46,067 bases of DNA from assembly GCA_030832905.1 (NCBI GenBank), contig JAURIG010000005.1, positions 1 to 46,067 on the forward strand, given 5' to 3'. The notes under the pieces were generated by a model that saw only the letters and a program-made list of their open reading frames with translations, was not told the origin of the DNA and did no database searches. How positions within the stretch are numbered: position 1 is the first letter of the stretch; each line of letters starts with the position of its first letter. Below are positions 30,695-40,519 of the stretch, one piece after another. A program made the position numbers and the translations under genes. The DNA is from Bacteroidota bacterium (GTDB lineage: Bacteria; Bacteroidota; Bacteroidia; NS11-12g; UBA955).

Positions 30695-30702
30695 TACCTT
30701 TG
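30695..30702 (+). promoter_or_regulatory. Putative -7 box TACCTTTG for uvrA
   Basis: TACCTTTG 14 nt upstream of the uvrA ATG at 30717. Confidence 0.55.
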
Positions 30703-30716
30703 CCCTCCTGTAAAAA

Positions 30717-33509
30717 ATGCGAAAATTTCCAAACATAGTCATTAAAGGTGCAAGAGCTCACAACTTAAAAAACATCGATGTGAGTATTGCTGCTGGTAGC
30801 TTTACAGTTGTCACCGGCGTGTCTGGAAGTGGTAAAAGTAGTCTTGTGTTTGACACTTTATTTGCAGAAGGTCAAAGACGTTATGTTGAGAGCTTAAGCA
30901 GTTATGCCCGTCAATTCTTAGGACGTATGAACAAGCCTGAAGTTGATTTTATAGAAGGCCTAGCGCCAGCCATTGCCATTGAGCAAAAAGTCAATACCCG
31001 AAATCCGCGCAGTACAGTGGCCACAAGTACTGAAATTTATGATTATTTAAAGCTCCTTTTTTCAAGGATTGGTCATACCATTTCACCCATTAGTGGCAAA
31101 GAGGTTAAACGTCATACCACTGAAGATGTGCTTCATTTCATTAAGACACAAAACAATGGCGCTCAAATTTTAGTATTAGCTCAATTAGACATTAAGAAAG
31201 GTCAAGAATTGGCCTCATTGAGCACATACGGTCAACAAGGTTTCGCTAGAATTTTGATTGACAATGACATCGTCAAAATCAACGATGTTACTGCTCAACA
31301 AATAAGCAAAGCCAAAACAAAACATTTGATCATTGACAGGCTATTATTGGATTTAAGTGATGAAGATTTCGATTCAAGAGCAGCTGATTCAATTGAAAGC
31401 GCTTTTTGGGAAGGCCATGGTGCATGCATCTTAAAAATTGAAGAGCACTGGCATCAATTTTCTAATAAATTCGAGCTTGATGGTATAGCCTTTGAATTGC
31501 CATCTAAAGATTTTTTAAGCTTTAACAATCCCTTAGGTGCCTGTAAAACTTGCGAAGGCTATGGGCATGTAATTGGTATTGATGAAGATTTGGTAATTCC
31601 TGATAAATCTTTGAGTGTTTATGAGGGTTGTGTTCAACCATGGAAAGGCGAAACCATGAGTGAATACAAAGAACAGTTCTTAAGCCAAATTACTAAAGGC
31701 GATTTTCCAATTCACAGAGCCTATCAAGCTCTGAGCGAAAAACACAAAACACTACTTTGGGAGGGCAATCGCTCAGTGAATGGGTTAAATGATTTCTTCA
31801 AAATGCTTGAAGAAAAAACATACAAAATTCAATACAGAGTGATGTTGAGCCGATACAGAGGACGCACCATTTGCCATGATTGTAAAGGCACTAGGTTGCG
31901 TAAAGATGCCTCTTATGTCAAAATTATATCTGAGGGCGAAGGGCCAAAACATATGAGCATTCAAGAAATATTGTTGATGCCAGTAAAAGCCGCAAGAACC
32001 TATTTTGACCAACTAGAACTCAAACCAACAGATGCACATATTGGTCAAAGAATATTAATCGAATTAAAAAACAGATTAGGGTTTTTAGATCAAGTGGGAT
32101 TGGGCTACTTAAGCCTTAATCGTTTAAGTAATACCCTCAGTGGAGGAGAATCTCAACGCATCAATTTAGCCACCAGTTTGGGTAGTAGTTTAACGGGTAG
32201 CATGTATATACTTGATGAACCAAGTATTGGATTGCACCCTAAAGATACTAAGCAATTGATTGAAGTGTTAAAATCACTACAAACTGCTGGTAATACAGTA
32301 ATTGTTGTTGAACACGAAGAAGAAATGATGAAAGCTGCTGATCAATTAATTGACATCGGTCCTGCAGCTGGAACATTTGGAGGTGAGCTAGTGTTTTCAG
32401 GCGATTACAAACAAATATTGAAATCAAGTAAGAGCTTGACTGGTCAATACTTGAGCGGTAAAATGAGCATCAAAGTGCCCACAAAACGCCGAAAAAGCAC
32501 AAATGCCATTGAGATTATTGGCGCAAGAGAAAACAATCTAAAGCATATCAATGTGAGCATTCCATTGCAAGTTATTTCTTGTGTGACAGGGGTTAGTGGT
32601 AGCGGCAAAACCACTTTAATTAAGAACATATTTTACCCGGCTTTAAGTAAAATAATTGGCAATTATACCGGCGATAAAACAGGCAAACACGATAAGCTTA
32701 GTGGCGATTACCATTTGATCAAACAAGTTGAAATGGTAGATCAAAATCCAATTGGAAAATCAAGCAGAAGCAACCCTGTTACTTACATCAAAGCCTATGA
32801 TGTAATTAGAGAATTATATGCTGATTTACCTGGTTCTAAACAACAAAAATTAAAGCCTTCTCATTTTTCATTTAATGTGGATGGCGGCCGTTGTGAGCAC
32901 TGTAAAGGCGAGGGAGAAGTTACCATTGAAATGCAATTCATGGCGGACCTTATCTTGCCATGTGAATTCTGTAAAGGCCAACGCTTCAAAGGCGATATTT
33001 TAGACATCCGATACAAAGACAAAAACATTGCAGAAGTATTGGCAATGACAGTTGATCAAGCCATGGAGTTCTTTAAAGACAAACCGACTATTTGCAGCAG
33101 AATTGAGCCATTGCAAAACGTCGGATTGGGCTATGTTTCTTTGGGTCAATCAAGCAATACGCTGAGTGGTGGAGAAGCGCAAAGAATTAAATTAGCAACC
33201 TTTTTAGGCAAGGGTAGTCAGAAAGAAAATCACACCTTATTTATATTTGATGAGCCTACTACAGGTCTGCATTTTAATGACATTCAAAAACTCCTACAAT
33301 GTTTCAATGCCTTAATTGATAAAGGCCATACTGTATTGATCATTGAACACAATATGGATGTGGTTAAATGTGCTGATTGGTTAATTGATTTAGGCCCTGA
33401 AGGTGGCGATAAGGGAGGCCACTTGGTGTATCAAGGTGTTCCAGAAGGCCTTGTAAACATCAAAGAGAGTTATACGGCGCCCTATTTGAAAGCGGCTTTA
33501 AAAGACTAA
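30717..33509 (+). CDS. uvrA: Excinuclease ABC subunit A
   Basis: VTGVSGSGKSSLVFDTLFAEGQRRYVESLSSYARQFLGRM, CKTCEGYG, CHDCKGTRL, NTLSGGESQRINLATSLGSSLTGSMYILDEPSIGLH, CEHCKGEGEVTIEMQFMAD. Confidence 0.98.
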   Translation: MRKFPNIVIKGARAHNLKNIDVSIAAGSFTVVTGVSGSGKSSLVFDTLFAEGQRRYVESLSSYARQFLGRMNKPEVDFIEGLAPAIAIEQKVNTRNPRSTVATSTEIYDYLKLLFSRIGHTISPISGKEVKRHTTEDVLHFIKTQNNGAQILVLAQLDIKKGQELASLSTYGQQGFARILIDNDIVKINDVTAQQISKAKTKHLIIDRLLLDLSDEDFDSRAADSIESAFWEGHGACILKIEEHWHQFSNKFELDGIAFELPSKDFLSFNNPLGACKTCEGYGHVIGIDEDLVIPDKSLSVYEGCVQPWKGETMSEYKEQFLSQITKGDFPIHRAYQALSEKHKTLLWEGNRSVNGLNDFFKMLEEKTYKIQYRVMLSRYRGRTICHDCKGTRLRKDASYVKIISEGEGPKHMSIQEILLMPVKAARTYFDQLELKPTDAHIGQRILIELKNRLGFLDQVGLGYLSLNRLSNTLSGGESQRINLATSLGSSLTGSMYILDEPSIGLHPKDTKQLIEVLKSLQTAGNTVIVVEHEEEMMKAADQLIDIGPAAGTFGGELVFSGDYKQILKSSKSLTGQYLSGKMSIKVPTKRRKSTNAIEIIGARENNLKHINVSIPLQVISCVTGVSGSGKTTLIKNIFYPALSKIIGNYTGDKTGKHDKLSGDYHLIKQVEMVDQNPIGKSSRSNPVTYIKAYDVIRELYADLPGSKQQKLKPSHFSFNVDGGRCEHCKGEGEVTIEMQFMADLILPCEFCKGQRFKGDILDIRYKDKNIAEVLAMTVDQAMEFFKDKPTICSRIEPLQNVGLGYVSLGQSSNTLSGGEAQRIKLATFLGKGSQKENHTLFIFDEPTTGLHFNDIQKLLQCFNALIDKGHTVLIIEHNMDVVKCADWLIDLGPEGGDKGGHLVYQGVPEGLVNIKESYTAPYLKAALKD

Positions 33510-34261
33510 AACCTCAACTGAAATAACTTGATCAAGTATTTTGACCAAATCATAATGGTATTGCTGTAAATACCATGTTGCTTGAGAATCTTAAGGTCTT
33601 CTTGATTCATTAGCCTTTTGCTTTTTAAACCTGAAGCACTTGCGCCACCGTCTAACATATGAACCATTATTTTCGGGGAATAAACAACTTGTAATTGTTC
33701 TAACAATATGGCCCTTAAAAGCCAATCAAAATCTCCGCTGATTTTATATTGCGTTCTGTAAAAGCCAACCTTTTCAAAGGCGGGTCTGCTCACATAAAAC
33801 CCAGGATGAGGGGGCTGTATGCCCAATCTAAATTGCCAAGGTTTGAAATCAGTTGCCTTGTATAAACGATAGGGTTTATTAGGGTTTAAAGATTTGAAAA
33901 TTTCAACTGAACAAGCAACTGCATCAGCCTGAGACTGGTCAAAAATACTTACCAATTCAGCCACAACTTCATTGTTTGCAAACTGATCATCAGCATTCAA
34001 AAACCCAATGATTTGACCACTGCTTTTAGCTAAGCCTTTATTAAAAGCATCGTAAATGCCTTCATCGGGTTCAGAAATCACAATGGTATTAGCGCCTTTA
34101 TGGGCTTGTATAATTTGAAGTGTATCGTCTGATGAACCACCATCAACAATAATGTGTTCAATGTTGCTATAGCTTTGCTTATTGACAGCATTTAAGGCAT
34201 GCTCAATGGTTGATTGGGCATTAAAACATGCGGTTATAATGGTTACTTTAGGTTGACTCAA
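33506..34261 (-). CDS. Glycosyltransferase family 2
   Basis: KVTIITACFNAQSTIEHALNAVNKQSYSNIEHIIVDGGSSDDT, SEPDEGIYDAFNKGLAKSSGQIIGFLNADD, ISGDFDWLLRA. Confidence 0.95.
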   Translation of the reverse strand: MSQPKVTIITACFNAQSTIEHALNAVNKQSYSNIEHIIVDGGSSDDTLQIIQAHKGANTIVISEPDEGIYDAFNKGLAKSSGQIIGFLNADDQFANNEVVAELVSIFDQSQADAVACSVEIFKSLNPNKPYRLYKATDFKPWQFRLGIQPPHPGFYVSRPAFEKVGFYRTQYKISGDFDWLLRAILLEQLQVVYSPKIMVHMLDGGASASGLKSKRLMNQEDLKILKQHGIYSNTIMIWSKYLIKLFQLRF

Positions 34262-34805
34262 TAGTGCGTTCTTTAATAGGTTCTGCAGGATTACCCTTGT
34301 ATATAGTGTAGGCTTGTAAATCTTTATTGGCTACACTCATAACACTCAAAACACTGTGGGAATGACAAATGACATTTAAACAAACCATTGCTTTTGCCCC
34401 TATCCAAACCCCATCTTCTAGAATGATTTTTCCGGTAATCAATTCAAACTGAGTAGAAGCATAATTGTGATTGCCACAAAGCAACATAGCACCTTGTGAA
34501 ATGCATACATGGTTGCCAATTTGCACCTTGTCTAAATTATCTATCCAAACATTTTCGCCTATCCAAACATGATTACCAACAACCAAGTGCCAAGGGTATT
34601 TAATATTCACATGGGGTTTAATGATCACATCTATGCCTATTTCTGCACCGAACAATTTCAAAAGCACCACTTTTAATCCATAAGCATGAAAGCTGGATTT
34701 GAAGAAGATCGCATTGACAAGGTACCATAACATGCGCTTAAAAGCTGATGCCCCAGTTTGATATGACTGGTTGTTGTAATGGCTTAAATCAACAGTTGGC
34801 TTCAT
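34248..34805 (-). CDS. WcaF-like hexapeptide acyltransferase (colanic-acid-type acetyltransferase family)
   Basis: FGAEIGIDVIIKPHVNIKYPWHLVVGNHVWIGENVWIDNLDKVQIGNHVCISQGAMLLCGNHNY. Confidence 0.9.
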   Translation of the reverse strand: MKPTVDLSHYNNQSYQTGASAFKRMLWYLVNAIFFKSSFHAYGLKVVLLKLFGAEIGIDVIIKPHVNIKYPWHLVVGNHVWIGENVWIDNLDKVQIGNHVCISQGAMLLCGNHNYASTQFELITGKIILEDGVWIGAKAMVCLNVICHSHSVLSVMSVANKDLQAYTIYKGNPAEPIKERTIEST

Positions 34806-34823
34806 AGTTTAATACAAATATAA

Positions 34824-35972
34824 CTAAGAAAAGGCATCAAAATATGCTTTATCAAAGTTTTGATCAGTATACCAAGACAGTGCAAATTGTTTTGAAGCAA
34901 TCGATAGATGATCAAAGGCGGCTTGATCCAATGATGCGGCTTCTTGTATCAATTGAGTTAATGCTTCAACATTATCTGGATCGCAACTGCGGATAAATTC
35001 AGATTGTGGCCATGCGGTATTATTGCCAATAATGACAGGTCTTGAACAAGCCAATGCTTCGTAAATCGCATGTCCAAAATTCTCGCCTAAGCTCGGCAAA
35101 ACCATAACATGATGCTCTGCAATGCAAGCCATGAGTTGATCATGCTCAAGGGTTGGTATCTGCTTGGATTGCACTAGTTTTGGTAAAGCCTTTACTTCGG
35201 CTAAAAAACTGTTGTAATAGGCTTGATCTATGGCTGAGCCCACCCAGGTAATGGCTATAGGTTGATCTAATTTTTGCAAAGCTTTTAACAGGGTCAAAGG
35301 ATTTTTTTCTGGGGCTATTCTGCCAACAAAAATCAACTTTAAACTGCCCACTGTTTTTTGAATACTGTGTTGAGGACAATGCTCTGGATGTATGGGTACA
35401 TTGCCCAATACTTTGATATTAATTTTTGAACCTAATGCAGATTGTATGGCCTTTTTTTCAATTGCATTTGAAGCCAATAACTGAATAGTTGATTGATTGC
35501 CTTGAAACAAACCAAAACCTCTGGCAAAAGACAAGAACAATTGTTTCTTTAATGGTTTCACACTTAAGGCTGAAGCATGCAACATACCTCTGACGGCTAC
35601 ATACGTTTTTTGTAAGTTAAATACCTTTGAAAAAAACAAAGGCAAAATACTAAAGTAAAAAGAAAATATACCATTGATATATATAATATTAGATTTCTCT
35701 TCTTTAATTATTTGTTTAATATTTTTAAGCTTGGTTTTTTGAGGACTTAAGTACAAAATTTTAATCGCATCTGAATGTGCTTGCCACTGATCAGGAATAA
35801 TGTTAGGCATAATGGTTTGATCGCCCCAATCAGTTGCTCTACAAACTATTGAAATATGGTAATGTTTTTCAAGCAATTTCACCATATTTTGAGTGGATTG
35901 AACGGGTCCTCCAGCTTTTTGAGCGGGCCAATACCAATCGGTAAACAACAGTATGGATGATGGCTTGCTCAT
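34824..35972 (-). CDS. Glycosyltransferase family 4/1
   Basis: LFTDWYWPAQKAGGPVQSTQNMVKLL; LIFVGRIAPEKNPLTLLKAL; HHVMVLPSLGENFGHAIYEALACSRPVI. Confidence 0.93.
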   Translation of the reverse strand: MSKPSSILLFTDWYWPAQKAGGPVQSTQNMVKLLEKHYHISIVCRATDWGDQTIMPNIIPDQWQAHSDAIKILYLSPQKTKLKNIKQIIKEEKSNIIYINGIFSFYFSILPLFFSKVFNLQKTYVAVRGMLHASALSVKPLKKQLFLSFARGFGLFQGNQSTIQLLASNAIEKKAIQSALGSKINIKVLGNVPIHPEHCPQHSIQKTVGSLKLIFVGRIAPEKNPLTLLKALQKLDQPIAITWVGSAIDQAYYNSFLAEVKALPKLVQSKQIPTLEHDQLMACIAEHHVMVLPSLGENFGHAIYEALACSRPVIIGNNTAWPQSEFIRSCDPDNVEALTQLIQEAASLDQAAFDHLSIASKQFALSWYTDQNFDKAYFDAFS

Positions 35973-37018
35973 GATTTTGCTATTTTGATAAGGGTATTAC
36001 ACCAATCTTCATTTTTAAGCGTCATGCCAATTTCATGACTGGCTTTTGACATAGACCAAAGAGTGGCATCGTCCATTTGCATTATATGAACTAAGACTGA
36101 TTCCAAAGCCTTTGTATTTTGAGCTTCAAACTCAAAACCGTTTTGAGGGCTTAAAAACATGGTTCTGGCGCCAACCTGATCACTTAAGAGTAAGGGCAAA
36201 CCACTCATGGCCATTTCATGAACCGCTACTCCCCATGGTTCAAATTTACTGGGCAAAACATAAACGCCTGCATCCGAAATAGCATTGCGCATTTGATGAG
36301 GTTGTACAAAACCAAGATGTTGAATACAAGGATGTTGTATGCGTTCGTTATACAAAGGTCCTAAGCCATAACATTTAAGTGTCCATTGATTGCCTGTTTG
36401 TGCATTGGCAGAAATAAAGGCTTGCCATAAAGTGCTTAAGTCTTTTTCCTTGATGTAACGCGCCACACTGATCATGACTTTAGAAAAAGGTTTAGGCAAT
36501 TGAGCAAAGCGTTCATTGGCAATAGCAGAGAACAATGCTACATCGCCTGGGTATAAACCTGTGAAACAGTTTTCTGGTTTAAAGCCCATTTTTAAAGCAT
36601 AGTCTAATTGTGGTTGCCCTGGCACCCAAGCATAATCAAACCATCTTAATAAATGCCACTTTGCTGTCAATGTTAAAGCATATTGCTTGAGCGTACCGCG
36701 CCAGTAATTGTCAAATCCTATAATGCGTTTACTGTGCTTAAAAGTTTTTACAATGCTTAAATAAAATTGATTGGTCCATCCTGAACAAAAAATCAATTCA
36801 GGATCAAAAGCTTTTATCTTGTCTTGGATTGAGTGTTCATTGTTTGCTTGATATATAATTGAACTAACCCGCTCTATCGATTGAAGTTGAAAAGGCGCTT
36901 CAGGATTGACCGGATAATGCACCAACAAAACTTCGGCATTAGTATGCTGTCGAATTAAGACTTCGATGTTGACTAAGACATAGCCTGCCAACTCTGTATA
37001 TAAAATTAAAAGGCGCAA
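35969..37018 (-). CDS. Glycosyltransferase family 4/1 (TTG start)
   Basis: SVARYIKEKDLSTLWQAF; GVYVLPSKFEPWGVAVHEMAMSGLPLLLSDQVGA. Confidence 0.9.
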   Translation of the reverse strand: MRLLILYTELAGYVLVNIEVLIRQHTNAEVLLVHYPVNPEAPFQLQSIERVSSIIYQANNEHSIQDKIKAFDPELIFCSGWTNQFYLSIVKTFKHSKRIIGFDNYWRGTLKQYALTLTAKWHLLRWFDYAWVPGQPQLDYALKMGFKPENCFTGLYPGDVALFSAIANERFAQLPKPFSKVMISVARYIKEKDLSTLWQAFISANAQTGNQWTLKCYGLGPLYNERIQHPCIQHLGFVQPHQMRNAISDAGVYVLPSKFEPWGVAVHEMAMSGLPLLLSDQVGARTMFLSPQNGFEFEAQNTKALESVLVHIMQMDDATLWSMSKASHEIGMTLKNEDWCNTLIKIAKS

Positions 37019-37024
37019 AATGTA

Positions 37025-37040
37025 TACATTTGCAAAGATA
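37025..37040. promoter_or_regulatory. Back-to-back divergent -7 boxes TACATTTG|CAAAGATA
   Basis: Plus TACATTTG (37025-37032) and minus TATCTTTG (37040-37033) abut within the 31-bp divergent spacer; the minus box has TTTTG 17 nt upstream. Confidence 0.6.
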
Positions 37041-37049
37041 ATTTAATCC

Positions 37050-38357
37050 ATGAAATACAAAACCATACTCAATTGGGGCATGATTGCATCTGTATTTATG
37101 GATGATTTTATTTTATTCCGCTATCAAATTCCATTTGATTTTTATGTTTACTACATAATATTCTTTTTGAATATTGGACTCTACGTCAATACGCATAGGA
37201 ACTGGCGATTAATCCCTAAATGGTTCATGTGGAGTATCATTGCATTAGGCGTTTCTACATTAATTACTTGCACTTTAGAACAGTCGTTTACTTTAGGTGT
37301 ACTCAAACAATTTGTTGGGGTTCTATTTACCTCCATTGCTTACTATAGTTTCTTGGCGAACAATAACTTTGAAATAAAACGCATTTTTCGAATGTATGTT
37401 TTCGTGGCATTTTTTGTGGCCTTAGAAGGGCTTTTAGAAGAAGTGCTGAACTTGTCAGGCATTCACATCAATGAGAAAATTAGGCTAACAACTGCAGGCT
37501 TTTACAGAATATTTGGCATCATGGGGGAACCTTACTTTTTAGCAGTTGCCTTATTGCCTGCACTGTTTTTTGTGTTTTACAAATCCACCATTTTTGAGCG
37601 AGTAAATTCTAAAATCGGGAACATTGTATTGCTATTGGTATTAGCTACCTGTTTTATTTTTACCTTTTCATCTGCAGGAGCCATTGGTATTGTAGGGATT
37701 GCATTTTTCTGGTTGGTCGACAAAAAATACATGTCTTTTAGAAGCTGGAAAATTGTTTTGCTACCTGTACTTGTTATAGGCTTAGTAACGGCTTTCGGAA
37801 ACATACAAAAACAGTGGAAGGAGTTTAATATTAAGTTGACGCATACACTGTATGCCTTCTCAACCAACTCTACTCAAAAGAAAGATATTGAACTACTCAA
37901 TACCAGCAGTTTTGCCCTTTATTCTAATTTCATAATCGCTAAAGCTTCTTTTGAAGATTACCCATTAACGGGCACAGGGCTTGGCACTCACGAAAACAAC
38001 TACCGCAAACATTTCAAACGCTATTTTGACGATGACTTTGTGGTGAGGTATGGCGTATTTAATACTGCAGACGCCAATTCACTGTTTGTTCGATTAATGT
38101 CGGAAACGGGTTTGTTGGGATTAGGGCTTTTCTTCGGTTTCATGTTTAGAAACCTACTCTACCTGAAAGGTTACGATGACCCTGAGCTGAGAGATTATAC
38201 CTTAATAAATCAAGGTATATTTATCCTGTTTATCATTAGATTGATTAGAACAGGCAATTATTTTGGTAATGGGTTTTTCTTGTTTTTCTTTATGTACTAT
38301 ATCAGTCGAAAAATAGTAGAGAAAAAACTCAAAGAAAAAGCCTTAAGATTGGCTTGA
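37050..38357 (+). CDS. O-antigen polymerase/ligase-like (Wzy/WaaL) membrane protein
   Basis: ~10 TM segments; TGTGLGTHENNYRKHF loop and DANSLFVRLMSETGLLGLGLFFGFM, characteristic of Wzy_C-type proteins. Confidence 0.82.
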   Translation: MKYKTILNWGMIASVFMDDFILFRYQIPFDFYVYYIIFFLNIGLYVNTHRNWRLIPKWFMWSIIALGVSTLITCTLEQSFTLGVLKQFVGVLFTSIAYYSFLANNNFEIKRIFRMYVFVAFFVALEGLLEEVLNLSGIHINEKIRLTTAGFYRIFGIMGEPYFLAVALLPALFFVFYKSTIFERVNSKIGNIVLLLVLATCFIFTFSSAGAIGIVGIAFFWLVDKKYMSFRSWKIVLLPVLVIGLVTAFGNIQKQWKEFNIKLTHTLYAFSTNSTQKKDIELLNTSSFALYSNFIIAKASFEDYPLTGTGLGTHENNYRKHFKRYFDDDFVVRYGVFNTADANSLFVRLMSETGLLGLGLFFGFMFRNLLYLKGYDDPELRDYTLINQGIFILFIIRLIRTGNYFGNGFFLFFFMYYISRKIVEKKLKEKALRLA

Positions 38358-39371
38358 AATCAGTTTGGATTCTAGCGGTTTTAATTCCAAACAAATCAAA
38401 TATAAGATAAAAGGTATATTGAGATAAAAATACCTGCCGTTATTGGTGCCGAAAGTAGCGGCATAGCTCAATATGGTAATTTCAAAAAGGACTAATATTA
38501 ACACGACTAAATAGTGTTTATTGATGCTTAAACCCTTTTGCCATTTATAGACTATCAGACCTAAATAAATGAAGAAAATATTCATGGTCATAGCGGTTTG
38601 TTTGATCAATTGAATGGGCTGAAGATCGCTGTTAAATAGTGTGTGTAACAAAAACTGTGGTGAGGTTTGATGGGCCCAATGGTGGGTGTGAAAAATGGTT
38701 TTTCTTAAAATGAAATAGGTTAAGAAACACAAAATACTCAACAACCAAACCAATAAATAATACCTGTCTTTTGATTTTATAAAATCCATTATGGCCACAA
38801 TCATAAAGACTAAAAAGTAATATTCTCTTTGTAAAATTAGGATTAAAAAGAAGGGTACAACTGCAACATGTTTTTGTAAATAAAAATACAAAAGCCAGGT
38901 AAACACTAATACTGAAAAAGCATCAGGGCCCGGCATCATTAAATAAAACAATGTACCAAAACCAAGCAAATACAACATGCCAGACATAAATGATAACCAT
39001 TTTGATATCCCCAATTTTATAAAGCTTATACAAATAGAATAAGACGTAAGTGCGATGCAGAAAAAATTGAAAAATAAATTGTTGAAATAATACACTTTGT
39101 TAAACTGAGGAAATGCATCAATTGCGCATTCAGTTGAATAACACCAACCAAACTTACCCATAAAATGGATAATACTCGCGCTAATTAAGCGCATATTAAA
39201 AGGCGATTCTACACCAGAAGAACTTAAGTTTTCGTATAACTTTAAATAGGATTCAGCGTCTTTATAGCCTTGCAATAAAATGCCAAATTTATAGGCAAAA
39301 TAAAACATAGGAAATGCCAATAACATATACAAAATTAGGACTGGTAAATGCAGTTGTTTGATGTATTTCAT
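38343..39371 (-). CDS. Multi-pass membrane protein of the glycan locus (GT-C-like or unknown)
   Basis: Many TM segments; ESPFNMRLISASIIHFMG; no definite family. Confidence 0.6.
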   Translation of the reverse strand: MKYIKQLHLPVLILYMLLAFPMFYFAYKFGILLQGYKDAESYLKLYENLSSSGVESPFNMRLISASIIHFMGKFGWCYSTECAIDAFPQFNKVYYFNNLFFNFFCIALTSYSICISFIKLGISKWLSFMSGMLYLLGFGTLFYLMMPGPDAFSVLVFTWLLYFYLQKHVAVVPFFLILILQREYYFLVFMIVAIMDFIKSKDRYYLLVWLLSILCFLTYFILRKTIFHTHHWAHQTSPQFLLHTLFNSDLQPIQLIKQTAMTMNIFFIYLGLIVYKWQKGLSINKHYLVVLILVLFEITILSYAATFGTNNGRYFYLNIPFILYLICLELKPLESKLISSQS

Positions 39372-40519
39372 GACTGTATGGTTGATTGAATTGTGCTGAT
39401 TAATTTTCGAATAATGGCATCATAAACAAAATGCGCTTGAATGTGTTGCATGGCATTGTTTTGCATTGTTTGCAACTCATTCTTAGGAAGCGCTATAAAA
39501 TGTTCCATTGCCTTTTGCAGTGCTTTTTTATCGCCTGGCTTAATCATTATGCCATTGCTAGGATTAACCAATTCACTCACAGCCCCAACATCGCTTGCAA
39601 TAACTGCGCAAGCTCTAGACATCCCTTCTATGATCACATTGGGCATGCCTTCACTCCAACTCGGACAAACTAAAACATCCATTTGATCAAGCCTGTTTTG
39701 CAGGTCTTTACTATTGGTTATAGTGCCATGATATTTCACTGCTTCTGAATGAATTTGTTTGTCTTCAGGAATTGGTCCTATGAAATGACACTCGAATCGA
39801 ATATGATTGTTAAGGAGAATTTGAAGCACTTGATTCAATTCTTCAATGCCCTTCCGCCTTTCATATCTACCCATGAATACAAATTTAATTGTATCGGATT
39901 GTTTCTTGCTGGCATGCAACCATTCTGTTTCAATGCCACTTGGCAATTCAATGATCTTGTTTTTGGCAACACCTAAAGCTTGAATGATGTCTGTAATTTT
40001 TCCGCCGTATGAAAACACATAATCGGCGTGTTTGGTATTCCATTTTACAAATGGCGCCAACAAAACAGATGTCAAATAGGTCTTGAAATTGGCTTGCTTT
40101 TGAAACATCTCATAGCCATGAAACTTTACGCCAATAGGTGGACAATTCAAATGCTGCTGCTGCTGCTTTTGTTTGATCAAATACCAAGCTGTAAATCCTT
40201 TAGCATAAATAAAATCGAATTGATTTAACTGTGGTTTCAATACTTCAAATACCTGTTTAGAATAAGCATAAGAGTCGATTATATAATGCCCTGGCAATCG
40301 ATTACCACTTGGAAAAGCTAACTCAATGTGATCAATATAGGCCAACTCAGCTTCAGTAAAAACATCCTTAATACCAAGGCTTTGATTAGGTGACTTACAA
40401 TGGATCAGTGTAACATGAATTTGATTGCGTGTAAGGTATTTAACCATGTAATAAGAGTGCCTTTGCATGCCGCCTATCACTAAAGGAAAAATGCCATCTG
40501 TAATAAAAGCAATCCTCAT
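39368..40519 (-). CDS. Glycosyltransferase family 4/1
   Basis: FITDGIFPLVIGGMQRHSYYMVKYL; FVFMGRYERRKGIEELNQVL; MDVLVCPSWSEGMPNVIIEGMSRACAVIASDVGAVSEL. Confidence 0.95.
   Translation of the reverse strand: MRIAFITDGIFPLVIGGMQRHSYYMVKYLTRNQIHVTLIHCKSPNQSLGIKDVFTEAELAYIDHIELAFPSGNRLPGHYIIDSYAYSKQVFEVLKPQLNQFDFIYAKGFTAWYLIKQKQQQQHLNCPPIGVKFHGYEMFQKQANFKTYLTSVLLAPFVKWNTKHADYVFSYGGKITDIIQALGVAKNKIIELPSGIETEWLHASKKQSDTIKFVFMGRYERRKGIEELNQVLQILLNNHIRFECHFIGPIPEDKQIHSEAVKYHGTITNSKDLQNRLDQMDVLVCPSWSEGMPNVIIEGMSRACAVIASDVGAVSELVNPSNGIMIKPGDKKALQKAMEHFIALPKNELQTMQNNAMQHIQAHFVYDAIIRKLISTIQSTIQS

Noticed and set aside
40151-40168. (GCT)n microsatellite in a GT4 gene, candidate phase-variable tract
   Set aside because: In-frame trinucleotide repeat encoding a short Gln run (KQQQQH); length changes would not shift the frame and the tract is short.
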